From positions 1-12,900 of the forward strand of contig JAJKIL010000412.1 in the NCBI GenBank assembly GCA_021154515.1: a DNA stretch of 12,900 bases, in the 5' to 3' direction. A model generated the notes under the pieces. The model was not told the origin of the DNA. It saw only the letters and a program-made list of their open reading frames with translations, and did no database searches. The stretch comes from Niastella sp. Lineage in GTDB: Bacteria > Bacteroidota > Bacteroidia > Chitinophagales > Chitinophagaceae. Positions 1 through 7,199 of the stretch are shown here, piece after piece (within the stretch, counting starts at the first letter, position 1; each line of letters starts with the position of its first letter). Both the position numbers and the translations under genes were made by a program.

Positions 1-197
1 AAGCGATAGAAAAAGCTATTGCAGCGCTTCCGGAGAAAACAAGACAGGTTTTTCGCCTCAGCCGTTTCGATCATTTATCTATTCGTGAAATAGCGGCCAG
101 CCTGAACATTTCTGAAAAAGCCGTTGAATACCATATTACCCAATCGCTCAAGATCATGCGGCTGTACCTGAAAGATTATCTTGATATCGCATGGTAG
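1..197 (+). CDS. ECF RNA polymerase sigma factor, C-terminal part (5' truncated by window)
   Basis: The frame is open from base 3 to the TAG at 195-197 and gives about 64 residues. They read as sigma-70 region 4: ALPEKTRQVFRLSR, then a helix-turn-helix (LSIREIAASLNISEKAVEYH) and a short tail ending DYLDIAW. The LPEKTR...F.LSR...LS..EIA pattern is typical of Bacteroidota RpoE-like ECF factors; region 4 recognises the -35/-33 promoter element. The next gene, 97 bp downstream on the same strand, is a FecR anti-sigma factor, followed by a TonB receptor. The factor is therefore inferred to be the effector of this surface-signalling cassette, released when the receptor binds its ligand. Region 2 and the start codon lie outside the window. 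The gap at 198-294 shows only a weak inverted repeat (CGGTT 264-268, AACCG 274-278) and no convincing promoter. Confidence 0.93.
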   Translation, partial: AIEKAIAALPEKTRQVFRLSRFDHLSIREIAASLNISEKAVEYHITQSLKIMRLYLKDYLDIAW

Positions 198-294
198 CAG
201 AACAACCCCAATTTTTTCTAATTGCCTTTAGGGTATCTCTCAACTTGCCTGTCTATAACAAAACGGTTCAATAAACCGCATAAACCTAATCTCG

Positions 295-1362
295 ATGGAT
301 CGCACAGCATTCAGGGAATTGTTAATACGTTATAGTAATAACACTGCCACTGCAGAAGAAAAGGCTTTGATCGATCATTGGTATGAGTTGTTATATAATA
401 ATAAGCTACCGGCCCTTAAGCAAAGTGAACTGGATAACATAGAGCAAGAAATGTGGGCGCATATTGAAAAAGCAGGCAACCTGTCGGGGCCTTTTACTGT
501 ATATCGTTCTATAAAAAGGAAACGCCTGTATTATTTCGCTGCAGCAGCGGTTATTATTGGCCTGGTAATCAGCGGCTGGCTGGTATTCTTCCATTCTGCC
601 AAAACATTTTCCTATGAAATAAGCCGAAGACAAAACAAGTTATCAGAAAGTGTTAATGCCACTACTACCCCTCAACGAATAGACCTGGAAGATGGCAGTT
701 ATATATTATTGAAACCTGCCTCAAAGATTGCCTATGCACAGCATTTCGGCGCCAATAAACGGGAAGTGTACCTGGAAGGGGAAGCTTTTTTTCAGGTGGC
801 TAAAGATGCTACCCGGCCATTTTATGTATACACCAATGAACTGGTAACAAAAGTGTTGGGCACCAGCTTTGATGTACGGGCATTTTCACACGACGATACC
901 ATCCAGGTGATGGTGCATACGGGAAAAGTAACAGTATATAAACGAAAGAATGGAGCAACCGAACAGGAACTGGCCAAAGCCAATGCCACTATTATTACGC
1001 CCAATCAGCAGATATTATTCAACCGGCAACTGGCCAGCTTTACCAGGTCTGTCACTATACAACCGCAGGTGATCAATACGGCTGATAATACGGACAGCAA
1101 ACAATTTGTTTTTACCGATACCCCGGCATCTGAGGTGCTGATGATGCTTCAAAGATCATATGGCATACCCATTATTTTTGATGAAGAGTTGATGAGCCAT
1201 TGTTCATTCACCGGCGCCTTTACCAATGAAAGTTTTTTTGAACGCATCAGCCTCGTTTGTAAGGCTATTGAAGCTACCTATGAACAGGCTGACGGACAGG
1301 TGATCGTCACCGGCAGTAATTGTGAAAAAATTAACCGTTTAACCAAAATACATGACAAATGA
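295..1362 (+). CDS. FecR family anti-sigma factor
   Basis: A 355-residue inner-membrane anti-sigma factor that would hold the preceding ECF sigma factor and pass on the signal from the TonB receptor. Residues 1-75 form the cytoplasmic sigma-binding part. One membrane helix follows at about 78-99 (YYFAAAAVIIGLVISGWLVFF), preceded by the positive cluster RSIKRKR, which fits an N-in, C-out topology. The periplasmic FecR domain spans about 120-215, with LEDGSYILLKPASK, GEAFFQVAKD, RPFYVYT and KVLGTSFDVRAF. The C-terminal DUF4974 (STN-like) domain spans about 270-340. Length and domain order are normal for Bacteroidota FecR proteins. Its stop overlaps the receptor start by 4 bp (ATGA at 1359-1362), which implies translational coupling. 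I chose the ATG at 295 because it begins the expected short N-terminal helix (MDRTAFRELLIRYSNNTAT). Confidence 0.95.
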   Translation: MDRTAFRELLIRYSNNTATAEEKALIDHWYELLYNNKLPALKQSELDNIEQEMWAHIEKAGNLSGPFTVYRSIKRKRLYYFAAAAVIIGLVISGWLVFFHSAKTFSYEISRRQNKLSESVNATTTPQRIDLEDGSYILLKPASKIAYAQHFGANKREVYLEGEAFFQVAKDATRPFYVYTNELVTKVLGTSFDVRAFSHDDTIQVMVHTGKVTVYKRKNGATEQELAKANATIITPNQQILFNRQLASFTRSVTIQPQVINTADNTDSKQFVFTDTPASEVLMMLQRSYGIPIIFDEELMSHCSFTGAFTNESFFERISLVCKAIEATYEQADGQVIVTGSNCEKINRLTKIHDK

Positions 1363-4300
1363 GAAAAGCCATCCTAATCAATGTAATAAAGTATTTCGCC
1401 GGACAGTTGCTGTTGGCGGCGCTTTTTGCCGTTACCCTGTATGCAGCACCTGTTGGTACCCGAAATGTACTGGACCGCGAAGTAACACTGAACATCAAAG
1501 AAAAAAAGCTGGAGTATGTATTGATTAGAATAGAGGAGCAAACAAAGGTGACTTTTGTGTTCAGCCCGAAACTGATACAAAGCGACCGCCTGGTCACCAT
1601 CAGTAAATCAAAGGAAAGATTATCGGTGGTATTGAATGAACTGGCCAGCTACCTGCATCTTGACTATGAAGTGGCAGGCGATAAAGTGATCCTGAAACGG
1701 CAGCTTTCAGCTAAGGCCGGCCTAGAGACGGATAATAGCACGCCGGAAATAGCGGCCATTCCCATTACCGGTAAAATAACCAGTTCAAAAGGGGAGCCTT
1801 TATCGGGCGTGAGCGTTGTTGTAAGGGGCAAGTCTGGCGGCACCTCCACTAACGCCAATGGTGTTTTTACCATTAATGCTGAAGCAGGCGATGTGCTTGT
1901 TATTACTAATATCGGTTATAAAACGCAGGAAATAACAGTAGGCAGTGAGCATGAGTTGACTATAAGCCTGGAAGACGCAGTGGCTGAATTAACCACTGTA
2001 GTAGTAGGTTCCCGTTCCTTACGGCCAAGAACAAATGCGGAATCGCCGGTACCGGTTGATGTTATTTCTTCCAAAGACCTGCTTGGGACAGGGCAAATAG
2101 AACCTGCCCAACAGATCCAGTACACTGCACCCAGTTTTGTTTCGAACCGGCAAACCATTGCCGATGGCACCGATCATATTGACCCGGCCAGCTTACGTGG
2201 TTTGGGCCCCGACCAGGTGCTGGTGCTGGTGAACGGCAAACGCCGCTATAACACTGCCCTGGTCAATATTAATGGTACAGTAGGTAAGGGGTCTGTGGGC
2301 ACCGACCTGAACGCCATTCCGACCAGCAGTATCGACCGGATAGAAGTATTGCGGGATGGCGCCGCCTCGCAATACGGTTCTGACGCAATTGCCGGCGTTA
2401 TAAACATAGTATTGAAGAAGAAAACCGGCACCCAGGTTTTTGCGCATGCCGGGCAGCAATATGCCGGTGATGGCGCCAATTTGCAATTAGGCATAAACGA
2501 AGGTTTTAAGTTGGGCAAAAAAGGCGGCGTACTGAACCTTACCGGTGAAATACGCCATCGCCAACCCACCAACCGCGCCGGTGACTACCTGGGCACGGTA
2601 TACACGGCCAATGCTACACAGGACGAGGCATTGATCGCGCAAAACGGAGGTTGGGACCGTAAGAACAATATGTTCATCGGAAATTCAAAACAATTGAATG
2701 CATATGGCGAAGCCAACCTGGAAGTGCCCATTTCAAATAAGAGTAAATTCTATGCAATGGGTATGTACAGTTACCGCAAGGGAAAAGCAGCCGGCTTTTA
2801 CCGGTACCCGAAACAAACCTCGCAGGTAGTGGCGCAATTTTATCCCCGTGGTTTTCTGCCATATATTGAATCGGAGATCAACGACCGGTCGCTTATGGCC
2901 GGTATTAAAGGTAAAACCGCCAGCGCCTGGAACTGGGATGTAAGCAGCACATATGGCGGTAACCAGTTCCGGTTTGATGTAACCAATTCAAACAATGCCA
3001 GCATGGGTACTGCTTCACCCACTTCCTTTTATTGCGGCAAACTGGCTTTTCAACAAAGCACTACCAATGTCGACTTCTCAAAAGATTTTGGTTCCCATCT
3101 TCATCTGCCGTCGTTTAACGTAGCCCTTGGTGCAGAAATGCGTATTGACATGTTCAAGATAACACCGGGACAGGAAGAGTCGTGGAAGAACTATGATCCC
3201 AATGGAGGTAAAGCTGGCGGCGCCCAGGTATACCCGGGGTATCAGCCAGCCAATGCAGTAGATGAAAACCGCAGTGTGTTCAGCGGCTATGTGGATGTAG
3301 AATCGGACATTACCGAAAAGTTCCTGGTAGACGTTGCCGGCCGCTTCGAACATTACAGCGATTTTGGTAATGCGTTAGCCGGTAAACTGGCGTTGCGGTA
3401 TAAGCTACTCGACGCATTATCTATCCGGGGCGCCATCAGCAATGGGTTCAGAGCGCCTTCTATTCACCAGTATTTCTTTAACAATACCAGCACCCAGTTT
3501 CAGTTGATAAACGGAACGCTGTCGCCCAGTAATACGTTAACGGTTCGTAACAGCGATCCTATTGCCAAAGCGCTGGGTATTCCTGATCTGAAAGAAGAAA
3601 CATCGGTTAACTACAGTCTGGGTATCACTGCCAAACCAGGCCGCAATACCTCCCTTACAATTGATGCCTATCGCATAGATATCAAGAACCGCATTTTACT
3701 GGCAGGTCCATTTAAAAGAACGGCAGCCGGTACTTCTATCGTTGACCAGGTATTGAACAACGCGGGTATTGGCACCGATGTGCAGGTGGTGCAGGCGTTC
3801 AGCAACTTCGTAGACACAAAAACCCAGGGCATTGACATTATTTTTTCCGTGAGTCCGCAGTTAAATACAGGCAACCTCGACATCACGCTGGCGGCTAACT
3901 TCAACGAAACCAAGATTAAAAAAGTAAAAGGCACCGAAAAGATCCCCGCGAAGCCCGATTCGGTAGGCAATTACTTTTATTTTGACCGGGCCGAACAATC
4001 GCGCGTAGAAAAGGCCAACCCGAAAAATAAAGCATCACTGTCGGCCAATTACCAGTATAAAAAAATAGGCATGATGGCGCGGGCAACCCGCTTTGGTAAA
4101 GTATCGTCGTGGAATGCCGATCCCCGGCTCGATGAAACCTATGACCCGAAAATTGTAACCGATGCCAGCATCAGTTACAGCATACTGCCACAGGTGCGCG
4201 TAACCATTGGTGCTAATAATTTATTTGATGTATATCCAGATAAACTAAAATGGTTCCAGGATGGTAATGGCGACAAATCGAACATTTACTATGGCAATAC

Positions 4301-4391
4301 CTCCGACGGACGTTTTCAATACAGCCGTAACGCAACCCAGTTTGGAATGAACGGCGGGTATTATTACATCAGTCTTTCGGCGAACTTTTAA
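1359..4391 (+). CDS. TonB-dependent outer-membrane receptor with STN signalling domain
   Basis: A 1010-residue TonB-dependent transporter. A signal peptide occupies about 1-30 (hydrophobic core QLLLAALFAVTLYAA). The STN domain at about 40-114 is the part that contacts a FecR protein. A carboxypeptidase-regulatory-like beta-sandwich lies at 135-205 (ITGKITSSKGEPLSGVSVVV), and a possible TonB box near 209-216 (AELTTVVV). The plug domain spans about 225-355 and contains SLRGLGPDQVLVLVNGKRR, IDRIEVLRDGAASQYGSDA and AGVINIVLKKK. The rest is a beta-barrel ending in YYISLSANF with the usual terminal Phe. It overlaps the anti-sigma gene by 4 bp and is followed by a terminator. No SusD-like lipoprotein follows, and length and plug fit the iron-complex/metabolite receptor type rather than the SusC glycan type. 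The ligand cannot be read from the sequence. The outer membrane is the expected location. Confidence 0.95.
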   Translation: MRKAILINVIKYFAGQLLLAALFAVTLYAAPVGTRNVLDREVTLNIKEKKLEYVLIRIEEQTKVTFVFSPKLIQSDRLVTISKSKERLSVVLNELASYLHLDYEVAGDKVILKRQLSAKAGLETDNSTPEIAAIPITGKITSSKGEPLSGVSVVVRGKSGGTSTNANGVFTINAEAGDVLVITNIGYKTQEITVGSEHELTISLEDAVAELTTVVVGSRSLRPRTNAESPVPVDVISSKDLLGTGQIEPAQQIQYTAPSFVSNRQTIADGTDHIDPASLRGLGPDQVLVLVNGKRRYNTALVNINGTVGKGSVGTDLNAIPTSSIDRIEVLRDGAASQYGSDAIAGVINIVLKKKTGTQVFAHAGQQYAGDGANLQLGINEGFKLGKKGGVLNLTGEIRHRQPTNRAGDYLGTVYTANATQDEALIAQNGGWDRKNNMFIGNSKQLNAYGEANLEVPISNKSKFYAMGMYSYRKGKAAGFYRYPKQTSQVVAQFYPRGFLPYIESEINDRSLMAGIKGKTASAWNWDVSSTYGGNQFRFDVTNSNNASMGTASPTSFYCGKLAFQQSTTNVDFSKDFGSHLHLPSFNVALGAEMRIDMFKITPGQEESWKNYDPNGGKAGGAQVYPGYQPANAVDENRSVFSGYVDVESDITEKFLVDVAGRFEHYSDFGNALAGKLALRYKLLDALSIRGAISNGFRAPSIHQYFFNNTSTQFQLINGTLSPSNTLTVRNSDPIAKALGIPDLKEETSVNYSLGITAKPGRNTSLTIDAYRIDIKNRILLAGPFKRTAAGTSIVDQVLNNAGIGTDVQVVQAFSNFVDTKTQGIDIIFSVSPQLNTGNLDITLAANFNETKIKKVKGTEKIPAKPDSVGNYFYFDRAEQSRVEKANPKNKASLSANYQYKKIGMMARATRFGKVSSWNADPRLDETYDPKIVTDASISYSILPQVRVTIGANNLFDVYPDKLKWFQDGNGDKSNIYYGNTSDGRFQYSRNATQFGMNGGYYYISLSANF

Positions 4392-4458
4392 ACCTGTCTG
4401 AACCGGGGATTGGTGAAATGATTGAGATTTATGGGATATGGATGCTTATGCTATCCAG

Positions 4459-4498
4459 GGTGGGTCGTTCGCTTGCTGTCGGACGACCCACCTTTTTT
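4459..4498 (+). terminator. Intrinsic terminator after the TonB receptor operon
   Basis: A perfect 10-bp GC-rich stem, GGTGGGTCGT (4459-4468) with ACGACCCACC (4483-4492), can be extended inward by three pairs including one G-U. It is followed directly by six T (4493-4498). It lies 67 bp after the receptor stop and 41 bp before purU, so it separates the two transcription units. Confidence 0.93.
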
Positions 4499-4508
4499 AT
4501 TACCATAA

Positions 4509-4537
4509 TTGATTAACTTGCCTTTCTTATAGTTTTT
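4509..4537 (+). promoter_or_regulatory. Candidate promoter of purU
   Basis: TTG (4509-4511), an 18-bp spacer, then TAGTTTTT (4530-4537), seven of eight matching the Bacteroidota -7 consensus TAnnTTTG (the last base differs, although a G follows). Only 41 bp separate the upstream terminator from the purU ATG, so a promoter must lie here or inside purU. Transcription would then begin at or next to the ATG, giving a leaderless or nearly leaderless message. The region is AT-rich, so a chance match is possible. Confidence 0.3.
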
Positions 4538-4539
4538 GT

Positions 4540-5367
4540 ATGATCGTTGTTATTCAATGTAAAGACCAGGTTGGATTAGTGGCAGGCATTACGGGCGTGC
4601 TGGCAAAAGAACAATTGAACATTGTTTCGCTGCGCGAACACGTTGATAAGATCGAGAACCGTTTTTTTATCAGGGTGCATTTAGAGCAGGACACCGACTC
4701 GCAAGCGCTTGAAGAAAAGCTAAACCAGGTGTTGCCGGCAGATGCGATGATAACCGTGAACCCTTTACCTGAGAAAAAAATAGTGGTGATGGTGACCAAA
4801 GAATACCATTGCCTGGGCGACATTCTTATCCGTAATTATTTCAAAACCCTGGGCGCCCAGGTGCAGTGCGTAATCGGGAACCACGATACCCTCCAGAATA
4901 TCTGTCAGCGGTTTGATATTCCCTTTTACCTGGTATCGCACGAGCAAAAAGATAAGGAGGCTTTTGAAGCGCAGGTAAGCAGTCTGATCGATAAGTATTC
5001 ACCTGATTATATTGTGCTGGCCAAGTTCATGCGCATTTTATCACCGGGTTTTGTGGCGAAGTATACCGGCAGCATCATCAATATACACCATTCCTTTTTG
5101 CCGGCCTTTGTAGGCGCCAATCCTTACCGGCAGGCGTTTGAGCGCGGGGTGAAATTAATTGGGGCAACTGCGCATTTTGTTACCAACGAGCTCGATGAAG
5201 GGCCTATTATCGCGCAACAGATCATTCCTGTAACGCATTCCCATACGGCCGCTGATATGATGAAGGCGGGAAAAGAAATTGAGACCGCGGTACTGGCGAA
5301 GGCGTTGCATCTTGTTTTTGAAGATAGAATTCTTGTATATAAGAATAAGACGGTGGTGTTTGAGTAG
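4540..5367 (+). CDS. purU: Formyltetrahydrofolate deformylase
   Basis: Hydrolyses 10-formyl-tetrahydrofolate to formate and tetrahydrofolate in the cytoplasm, balancing the one-carbon pool and supplying formate for PurT-type purine synthesis. It has 275 residues, a normal length. An N-terminal ACT domain spans about 1-75 (VIQCKDQVGLVAGITGVLA; LREHVD). The formyltransferase-fold domain spans about 80-270 and includes CVIGNHD (110-116), IVLAKFMRILSP, NIHHSFLPAF (181-190), GANPYRQAFERGVKLIGATAHF and ELDEGPII. By homology with the formyltransferase fold the catalytic residues are N181, H183 and D219, all present. The ATG at 4540 is required because the ACT domain begins at residue 2. No Shine-Dalgarno is visible. 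The gene lies alone between a terminator upstream and a repeat hairpin downstream, and converges with the DUF218 gene. Confidence 0.96.
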   Translation: MIVVIQCKDQVGLVAGITGVLAKEQLNIVSLREHVDKIENRFFIRVHLEQDTDSQALEEKLNQVLPADAMITVNPLPEKKIVVMVTKEYHCLGDILIRNYFKTLGAQVQCVIGNHDTLQNICQRFDIPFYLVSHEQKDKEAFEAQVSSLIDKYSPDYIVLAKFMRILSPGFVAKYTGSIINIHHSFLPAFVGANPYRQAFERGVKLIGATAHFVTNELDEGPIIAQQIIPVTHSHTAADMMKAGKEIETAVLAKALHLVFEDRILVYKNKTVVFE

Positions 5368-5390
5368 AATGACGAAAATAAGTAAAAGAA

Positions 5391-5475
5391 GTTAACAGGT
5401 TAACGAGTTGACAAGGCCTGTTCGCGGCCACGGGTTTTTCTCCTTGTTAACTTTTCAACTTGTTAACTCATCAAC
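5391..5475. repeat. Octamer-phased repeat hairpin between convergent genes
   Basis: The left arm is three 8-bp units, GTTAACAG (5391), GTTAACGA (5399) and GTTGACAA (5407). The right arm is four units, TTGTTAAC (5444), TTTTCAAC (5452), TTGTTAAC (5460) and TCATCAAC (5468). The left arm 5391-5416 pairs with 5442-5467 in 24 of 26 positions if G-U pairs are counted, with a 25-nt loop. The hairpin lies 23 bp after the purU stop and its repeat ends 18 bp before the end of the convergent DUF218 gene. It could end transcription from both sides, but neither strand has a clear T-run after the stem. Related repeats occur at 9778-9857 and 10668-10707. Confidence 0.8.
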
Positions 5476-5492
5476 TATCAGGAAACTTAATC

Positions 5493-6140
5493 TCATTTCA
5501 TTAACTGCTTATCGAATCCCATCGCCACTAACTTCTCATAAGCTTTCCAAACATCACCGGGTATCTCCTGGTAGATCTGGAAACCTTTTTCGGGATAGAA
5601 TTTTATCCGCTGCAGATCGCCCACCATCATATTGATAAGCTTTTCAACGGAAATATCGCTGGTAGGATATTCTTCAAATGAAAGCAGGGGAGAAGTGACC
5701 AGCAATTTTTTATCGGGCCATTGTTTTTTAAATGTAGCATAGCTGCGGCGTTCCATGTAAGGCTTCTGCACTACTATAAAACTATCCAGGTTCAGGTTTT
5801 TCTCCTGCAGCAATTGTTGCGTGAACTGAATATTCTCGCCCGTATTGGTGCTTTTATTCTCAATAAAAATGGCTTCGCGCGGCACGCCCCTGTCGAGGGC
5901 GATGTTGGCAAACAGTTCGGCTTCTGTTTCCGCCCACATGTCTTTGGTTAATTTTCCCAATCCCCCGGAGAAGATGATGATGGGAGCATATCCCTGCAGG
6001 TAAATATCAGCGCCCCGTTCGGCTGTACGGGTGTCTATATTGCCCAGCACCAGGATACAATCAGATTGTTCCAGGGTATGGTGCAGCTGATGATAATTCC
6101 ATAATATTTTAGCGAGCCCTGTGGCTTCCTGGTTTATCAT
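5493..6140 (-). CDS. YdcF/DUF218 family protein
   Basis: A 215-residue DUF218 (YdcF/ElyC/SanA superfamily) protein. Visible landmarks are SDCILVLGN (26-34), the arginine-containing helix TRTAERGADIYLQGYAP, IIIFSGG (54-60), the acidic run ETEAELFANIALDRGVP (71-87), IFIENKSTNTGENI (91-104) and PYMERRSYATFKK (127-139). These are the conserved blocks of the family. There is no signal peptide or membrane helix, so unlike SanA/ElyC it should be cytoplasmic, like E. coli YdcF, for which S-adenosylmethionine binding has been reported. The reaction is unknown. It starts 61 bp after the channel gene on the same strand and probably shares its transcript. Tandem copies of CTGCCAATA lie in that gap. Confidence 0.88.
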   Translation of the reverse strand: MINQEATGLAKILWNYHQLHHTLEQSDCILVLGNIDTRTAERGADIYLQGYAPIIIFSGGLGKLTKDMWAETEAELFANIALDRGVPREAIFIENKSTNTGENIQFTQQLLQEKNLNLDSFIVVQKPYMERRSYATFKKQWPDKKLLVTSPLLSFEEYPTSDISVEKLINMMVGDLQRIKFYPEKGFQIYQEIPGDVWKAYEKLVAMGFDKQLMK

Positions 6141-6166
6141 TATTTTGTACGGTTAGGTGATGGTCC

Positions 6167-6194
6167 CTGCCAATAAGCAATAAATCTGCCAATA
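6167..6194. repeat. Pair of CTGCCAATA direct repeats upstream of the DUF218 gene
   Basis: CTGCCAATA occurs at 6167-6175 and again at 6186-6194, a period of 19 bp (nearly two helical turns), in the 61-bp gap between the channel gene and the DUF218 gene. It could be a two-site operator for an internal promoter, or chance. No -7 box is clear nearby. Confidence 0.35.
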
Positions 6195-6201
6195 TCCTGA
6201 A

Positions 6202-7164
6202 CTATGAACCCTTAGCTCGAACAGCCTCATGTTTGTTCAGTTTGTGCAATTCAAGCACGGTGCCATTGGCCGTTTCATAATACATGGGAATGAATTTGCG
6301 GTTGAATTGTATTTCATGATAAGTGTAGGAGGTGCGTTGCTGTACAGTATTACCGTATACGTCATTAAAACCACGTATAAGTACATAGATCTCCATGTCA
6401 TTTGCAGCCAGGTCTTCGCCGGTAAAGCCGGCCAGCGGGCTTTGGTCGTCGATGGGATGCACCACTGTCCAGTTCATAGGCATGCTTTCAATTTTACTAC
6501 GTTCCAGGGGCAGGGTATAATACCGGTATTTAGCCTCCTCACCGTTTTCACTGACCGTCATAGCCAGGTTTACCTGTACATTTACATCGGAGAGCGCATG
6601 GTTTTGTTTGTAACATACAAACCGGAACATCAACGCAGTTTTATCTTTGAACGGAGCAATTAAAGCATGTTCGCTGAATTTCACGTGCGCACGCGGACGG
6701 GCAAATCGACCGTAAATAAGACCGGTTGCCAGGGCAAATGACAAAAAGCCGCTCATGGCTTCCACCGCCGCCACCAGGTTGGCCAGATCGCCTACCGGGT
6801 TCACCCTTCCATATCCTACTGTGGTAAAAGTTTCTGTACTGAAAAAATACAATTCCTTGAAAATTTTACCGGGTGTATTGGAGATAAAACCGGTGAACTG
6901 GTCAGCGCCTATCAACCAATAAATGCCGGTATAAACCAGGTTGATGCTGAAGAAGAAACTTACAATGATACAAATGAATTGCCAAAGAGGCAGGTTGATC
7001 ATAGTATAGAAAATACTAAAGCGGTCCCAGAAAGGCCCTTTTTTGTGCAGGTTGAAGGTTCCATCCTTGTTTATAAAGCGGCTGCCATTTATTATCCCGG
7101 TGTTACTAAAACCGGTGTCGTCGTTTAATTTAGATACTGGATTCACTTGATTGGTTAAAGACAT
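6202..7164 (-). CDS. KirBac-type inward-rectifier potassium channel
   Basis: A 320-residue inner-membrane K+ channel of the bacterial Kir family. Landmarks are a slide helix with FWDRFSIFYTMINLPLW (45-61), TM1 at about 60-86, the pore helix YFFSTETFT and selectivity filter TVGYG (115-119), and TM2 at about 128-153. The KirBac linker FARPRAHVKFSEHALIAPF follows, then the cytoplasmic immunoglobulin-like IRK_C domain, about 160-305 (LMFRFVCYKQNHALSDVNVQV; YEIHEIQFNRKF-like end). All core features are intact. The frame is open to an ATG at 7206, but that start would overlap the preceding gene. The ATG at 7164 begins MSLTNQVNPVSKLNDDTGF, the usual family N-terminus, and lies just after a TACATTTG -7 box, so I prefer it. 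The gene follows the DUF5686 gene by about 30 bp and precedes a DUF218 gene. Confidence 0.93.
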   Translation of the reverse strand: MSLTNQVNPVSKLNDDTGFSNTGIINGSRFINKDGTFNLHKKGPFWDRFSIFYTMINLPLWQFICIIVSFFFSINLVYTGIYWLIGADQFTGFISNTPGKIFKELYFFSTETFTTVGYGRVNPVGDLANLVAAVEAMSGFLSFALATGLIYGRFARPRAHVKFSEHALIAPFKDKTALMFRFVCYKQNHALSDVNVQVNLAMTVSENGEEAKYRYYTLPLERSKIESMPMNWTVVHPIDDQSPLAGFTGEDLAANDMEIYVLIRGFNDVYGNTVQQRTSYTYHEIQFNRKFIPMYYETANGTVLELHKLNKHEAVRAKGS

Positions 7165-7168
7165 CTTG

Positions 7169-7199
7169 TAGGTATTTACCCTGCAAATGTAAATACCTA
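7169..7199 (-). promoter_or_regulatory. Inverted repeat over a -7 box in front of the K+ channel gene
   Basis: A perfect 11-bp inverted repeat, TAGGTATTTAC (7169-7179) and GTAAATACCTA (7189-7199), is separated by 9 bp. On the minus strand the spacer and one arm contain TACATTTG (7191 to 7184), an exact match to the Bacteroidota -7 box TAnnTTTG. Transcription would begin near 7178, 14 or so bases before the ATG at 7164, so the message would lack one arm. This favours a DNA operator over an RNA hairpin. The left end carries the stop codon of the DUF5686 gene (7197-7199). I see no TTG at the -33 position. Confidence 0.6.

Noticed and set aside
150..164. The 15-mer AAGATCATGCGGCTG occurs in the sigma factor gene and again at 11915-11929 over the tssE start.
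   Set aside because: One copy is inside conserved coding sequence and the flanks are unrelated; a single 15-mer match in 12.9 kb is not far above chance.
242..250. AACTTGCCT upstream of the anti-sigma gene also occurs at 4515-4523 upstream of purU.
   Set aside because: Distances to the start codons differ (53 and 25 bp) and neither copy is followed by a -7 box at a proper spacing.
5391..5475. CRISPR array, because of regularly spaced repeats.
   Set aside because: The units are 8 bp with no spacers, and no cas gene is present.
5408..5635. Plus-strand frame starting in the repeat hairpin after purU.
   Set aside because: Mostly repeat sequence and antisense DUF218 gene; no protein features.
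6229..6663. Open frame of 144 codons on the plus strand inside the Kir gene.
   Set aside because: Antisense to the conserved C-terminal domain of the channel, with no domain of its own.
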